A stretch of 7,062 nt of DNA, from contig JBHHXI010000147.1 in NCBI GenBank assembly GCA_046756945.1, positions 1-7,062 of the forward strand, given 5' to 3'. Shown here one piece after another: positions 6,129 to 7,062 of this stretch. Numbering within the stretch: the stretch's first letter is position 1; each line of letters opens with the position of its first letter. A model generated the notes under the pieces. That model saw only the letters and a list, made by a program, of their open reading frames with translations, ran no database searches and was not told the origin of the DNA. This stretch comes from JACZQZ01 sp046756945 (lineage in GTDB: Bacteria > Pseudomonadota > Alphaproteobacteria > Rhodospirillales > 2-02-FULL-58-16). The translations under genes were made by a program, and so were the position numbers.

Positions 6129-6626
6129 ATGCGCATGGCAGAGCTCGTCATGGCCGTCGTCATGGCGGTGTTCTCCCTTTACCTGATGTGGAAAAGTGCC
6201 GAACTTCCGATCGGCTGGATTCCCGGTGAAGGGCCGGGCGGCGGCGCGTGGCCGTTCTGGCTGGCCACCGGAATGTTGCTGTGTTGCATCGCCATCATCT
6301 ACCGCTGGGCAAAACGGCTGACGCCGGAATCCCGATCCGAAGAAGTTTACATGGACAGCCGCGCGGTCAAGCTGTTCCTCCTCAACGCCGGCGCGCTGGC
6401 CGCGATGATCGGCTTGTTCCATATCGTCGGCGCCTACGGCGCCATCCCGTTTTTCCTGATCTTTTACCTTCGGTTCATGGGCGGCCATTCCTGGCGGTTG
6501 ACGGGAACTTTCGCGGTCGTCACGCCGGTCATCACGTTCCTGTTTTTCGAGATCGCGCTTCAGAAGACCCTGCCCAAGGGGTTCACCGATCCGTGGTTCG
6601 AACCCATTTTCGCGTTTTTCTATTAA
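6129..6626 (+). CDS. tctB: Tripartite tricarboxylate transporter small membrane subunit (TctB family)
   Basis: Small integral membrane subunit that works with TctA and the binding protein in cation-driven solute uptake. The 165-residue protein is of normal TctB length. Hydrophobic segments lie at about 4-21, 42-58, 81-99, 102-115 and 126-144; the third and fourth are separated only by a short Gly/Ala turn, so four or five membrane spans are possible. The loop GEGPGGGAWPFWLATG (33-48) aligns in position with the conserved GPGxFP loop after the first helix of TctB proteins, but here reads GGGAWPFW. The start is ATG 6129, behind the purine-rich GGGGGGAGA (6112-6119); a second in-frame ATG at 6135 is possible. 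It sits 53 bp after tctC and 76 bp before tctA. Sequence conservation in this family is low, so the call rests on size, topology and neighbours together. Confidence 0.9.
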   Translation: MRMAELVMAVVMAVFSLYLMWKSAELPIGWIPGEGPGGGAWPFWLATGMLLCCIAIIYRWAKRLTPESRSEEVYMDSRAVKLFLLNAGALAAMIGLFHIVGAYGAIPFFLIFYLRFMGGHSWRLTGTFAVVTPVITFLFFEIALQKTLPKGFTDPWFEPIFAFFY

Positions 6627-6653
6627 TCCCGCTCGACCACGATCCCCGACCAC

Positions 6654-6678
6654 AATCAGAGCGACCCCCTCTGTGATT
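6654..6678 (+). repeat. Imperfect inverted repeat between tctB and tctA
   Basis: AATCAGAG (6654-6661) pairs with CTCTGTGATT (6669-6678) over 8 bp with a two-base bulge in the right arm and a seven-base loop. It lies in the 76-bp tctB-tctA gap. No T-run follows, so it is not an intrinsic terminator; it could stabilise or process the mRNA between the two cistrons, or be chance. Confidence 0.25.
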
Positions 6679-6702
6679 CCTTGACCTGAGTCCCGAGCGC
6701 CG

Positions 6703-7062
6703 ATGGAAATTCTGTCTCTTCTCATCGATGGCTTTGCCGTCGCCTTTCAACCGCTCAACCTGGGGCTGATCATTTTCGGCTGCGCCGTCGGCCTCTTTAT
6801 CGGCGCCATGCCCGGCCTGGGCTCGGTCAACGGCGTCGCCATTCTATTGCCGATGACTTTCCTGGTGCCGCCGACGGGCGCCATCATCTTTCTCGGCGCG
6901 ATCTATTACGGGGCCATGTACGGGGGCGCCATCAGTTCCATCATGCTCGGCATACCCGGCGCCTCGACGGCGGTGGCCACCACCTTCGACGGCCGGCCCC
7001 TGGCCACGCAGGGCAAGGCCGACAAGGCGCTGGTGGCGGCGGCGACGGCGTCGTTCATCGGC
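6703..7062 (+). CDS. tctA: Tripartite tricarboxylate transporter large membrane subunit (TctA family), N-terminal part
   Basis: Main transport subunit, a polytopic inner-membrane protein of about 500 residues in the family; only the first 120 codons are present because the window ends in frame. The visible part holds the conserved TctA N-terminus: a hydrophobic first helix (about 20-36) ending in the signature GAMPGLGSVNGVAILLP (34-50), then AIYYGAMYGGAISSIMLGIPG (66-86, written with its key features YGAMYGG and IPG), and TFDGRPLATQGKADKAL (94-110), matching the family's T-x-x-DG-x-x-x-A-x-x-G-x-A-x-x-AL pattern. The start ATG at 6703 has only a weak GAG (6695-6697) as ribosome binding site, but it is the start that gives the usual TctA N-terminus. 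It completes the tctC-tctB-tctA order. Confidence 0.94.
   Translation, partial: MEILSLLIDGFAVAFQPLNLGLIIFGCAVGLFIGAMPGLGSVNGVAILLPMTFLVPPTGAIIFLGAIYYGAMYGGAISSIMLGIPGASTAVATTFDGRPLATQGKADKALVAAATASFIG

Overview
The window is GC-rich (by eye mid-60s percent G+C), with strong G/C preference at third codon positions and protein families typical of Alphaproteobacteria. I read it as chromosomal DNA of an alphaproteobacterium; the species cannot be named from this sequence. It carries two divergent transcription units separated by an unusually long intergenic region.

Left unit (positions 6-4474, minus strand): a two-gene operon for a soluble NAD-linked, metal-dependent formate dehydrogenase. The first gene (4474-2771) encodes a diaphorase subunit that fuses a NuoE/FdsG-like [2Fe-2S] domain to a NuoF/FdsB-like FMN/NADH/[4Fe-4S] module. 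The second gene (2774-6) starts in a 4-bp ATGA overlap and encodes the large catalytic subunit, with an N-terminal [2Fe-2S] domain, [4Fe-4S] domains and a bis-pterin Mo/W domain whose metal ligand is Cys371. Formate is oxidised in the large subunit, electrons run along the iron-sulfur chain to FMN in the small subunit, and NAD+ is reduced. The two-subunit layout without a separate fdsG resembles the FDH1 type known from Methylobacterium (Methylorubrum) extorquens.

Middle (4475-5088, about 610 bp): I see no convincing gene. It has an AT-rich island near 4549-4577 beside fdsB, with -10-like hexamers on both strands, then a very GC-rich stretch (about 4585-4890). Nearer tctC it is more AT-rich and holds several symmetric elements: AATGT/ACATT, the GGTATACC palindrome with tandem ATACCAG units, and a perfect 8-bp inverted repeat followed by a T-run just before the tctC ribosome binding site.

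Right unit (5089 to window end, plus strand): a tripartite tricarboxylate transporter (TTT) in the order tctC-tctB-tctA: a periplasmic solute-binding protein, a small membrane subunit and the large membrane subunit, the last cut by the window edge. The binding protein is divergent and its substrate cannot be read from sequence.

Nothing in the window proves that the two units cooperate. The most economical idea is uptake of a small carboxylate by TTT and, separately or as its downstream product, oxidation of formate to CO2 with NADH recovery. I found no CRISPR array, transposon, tRNA or rRNA. No clearly new system is evident; the points most worth a second look are the regulatory intergenic region and the details of the formate dehydrogenase cofactor sites.
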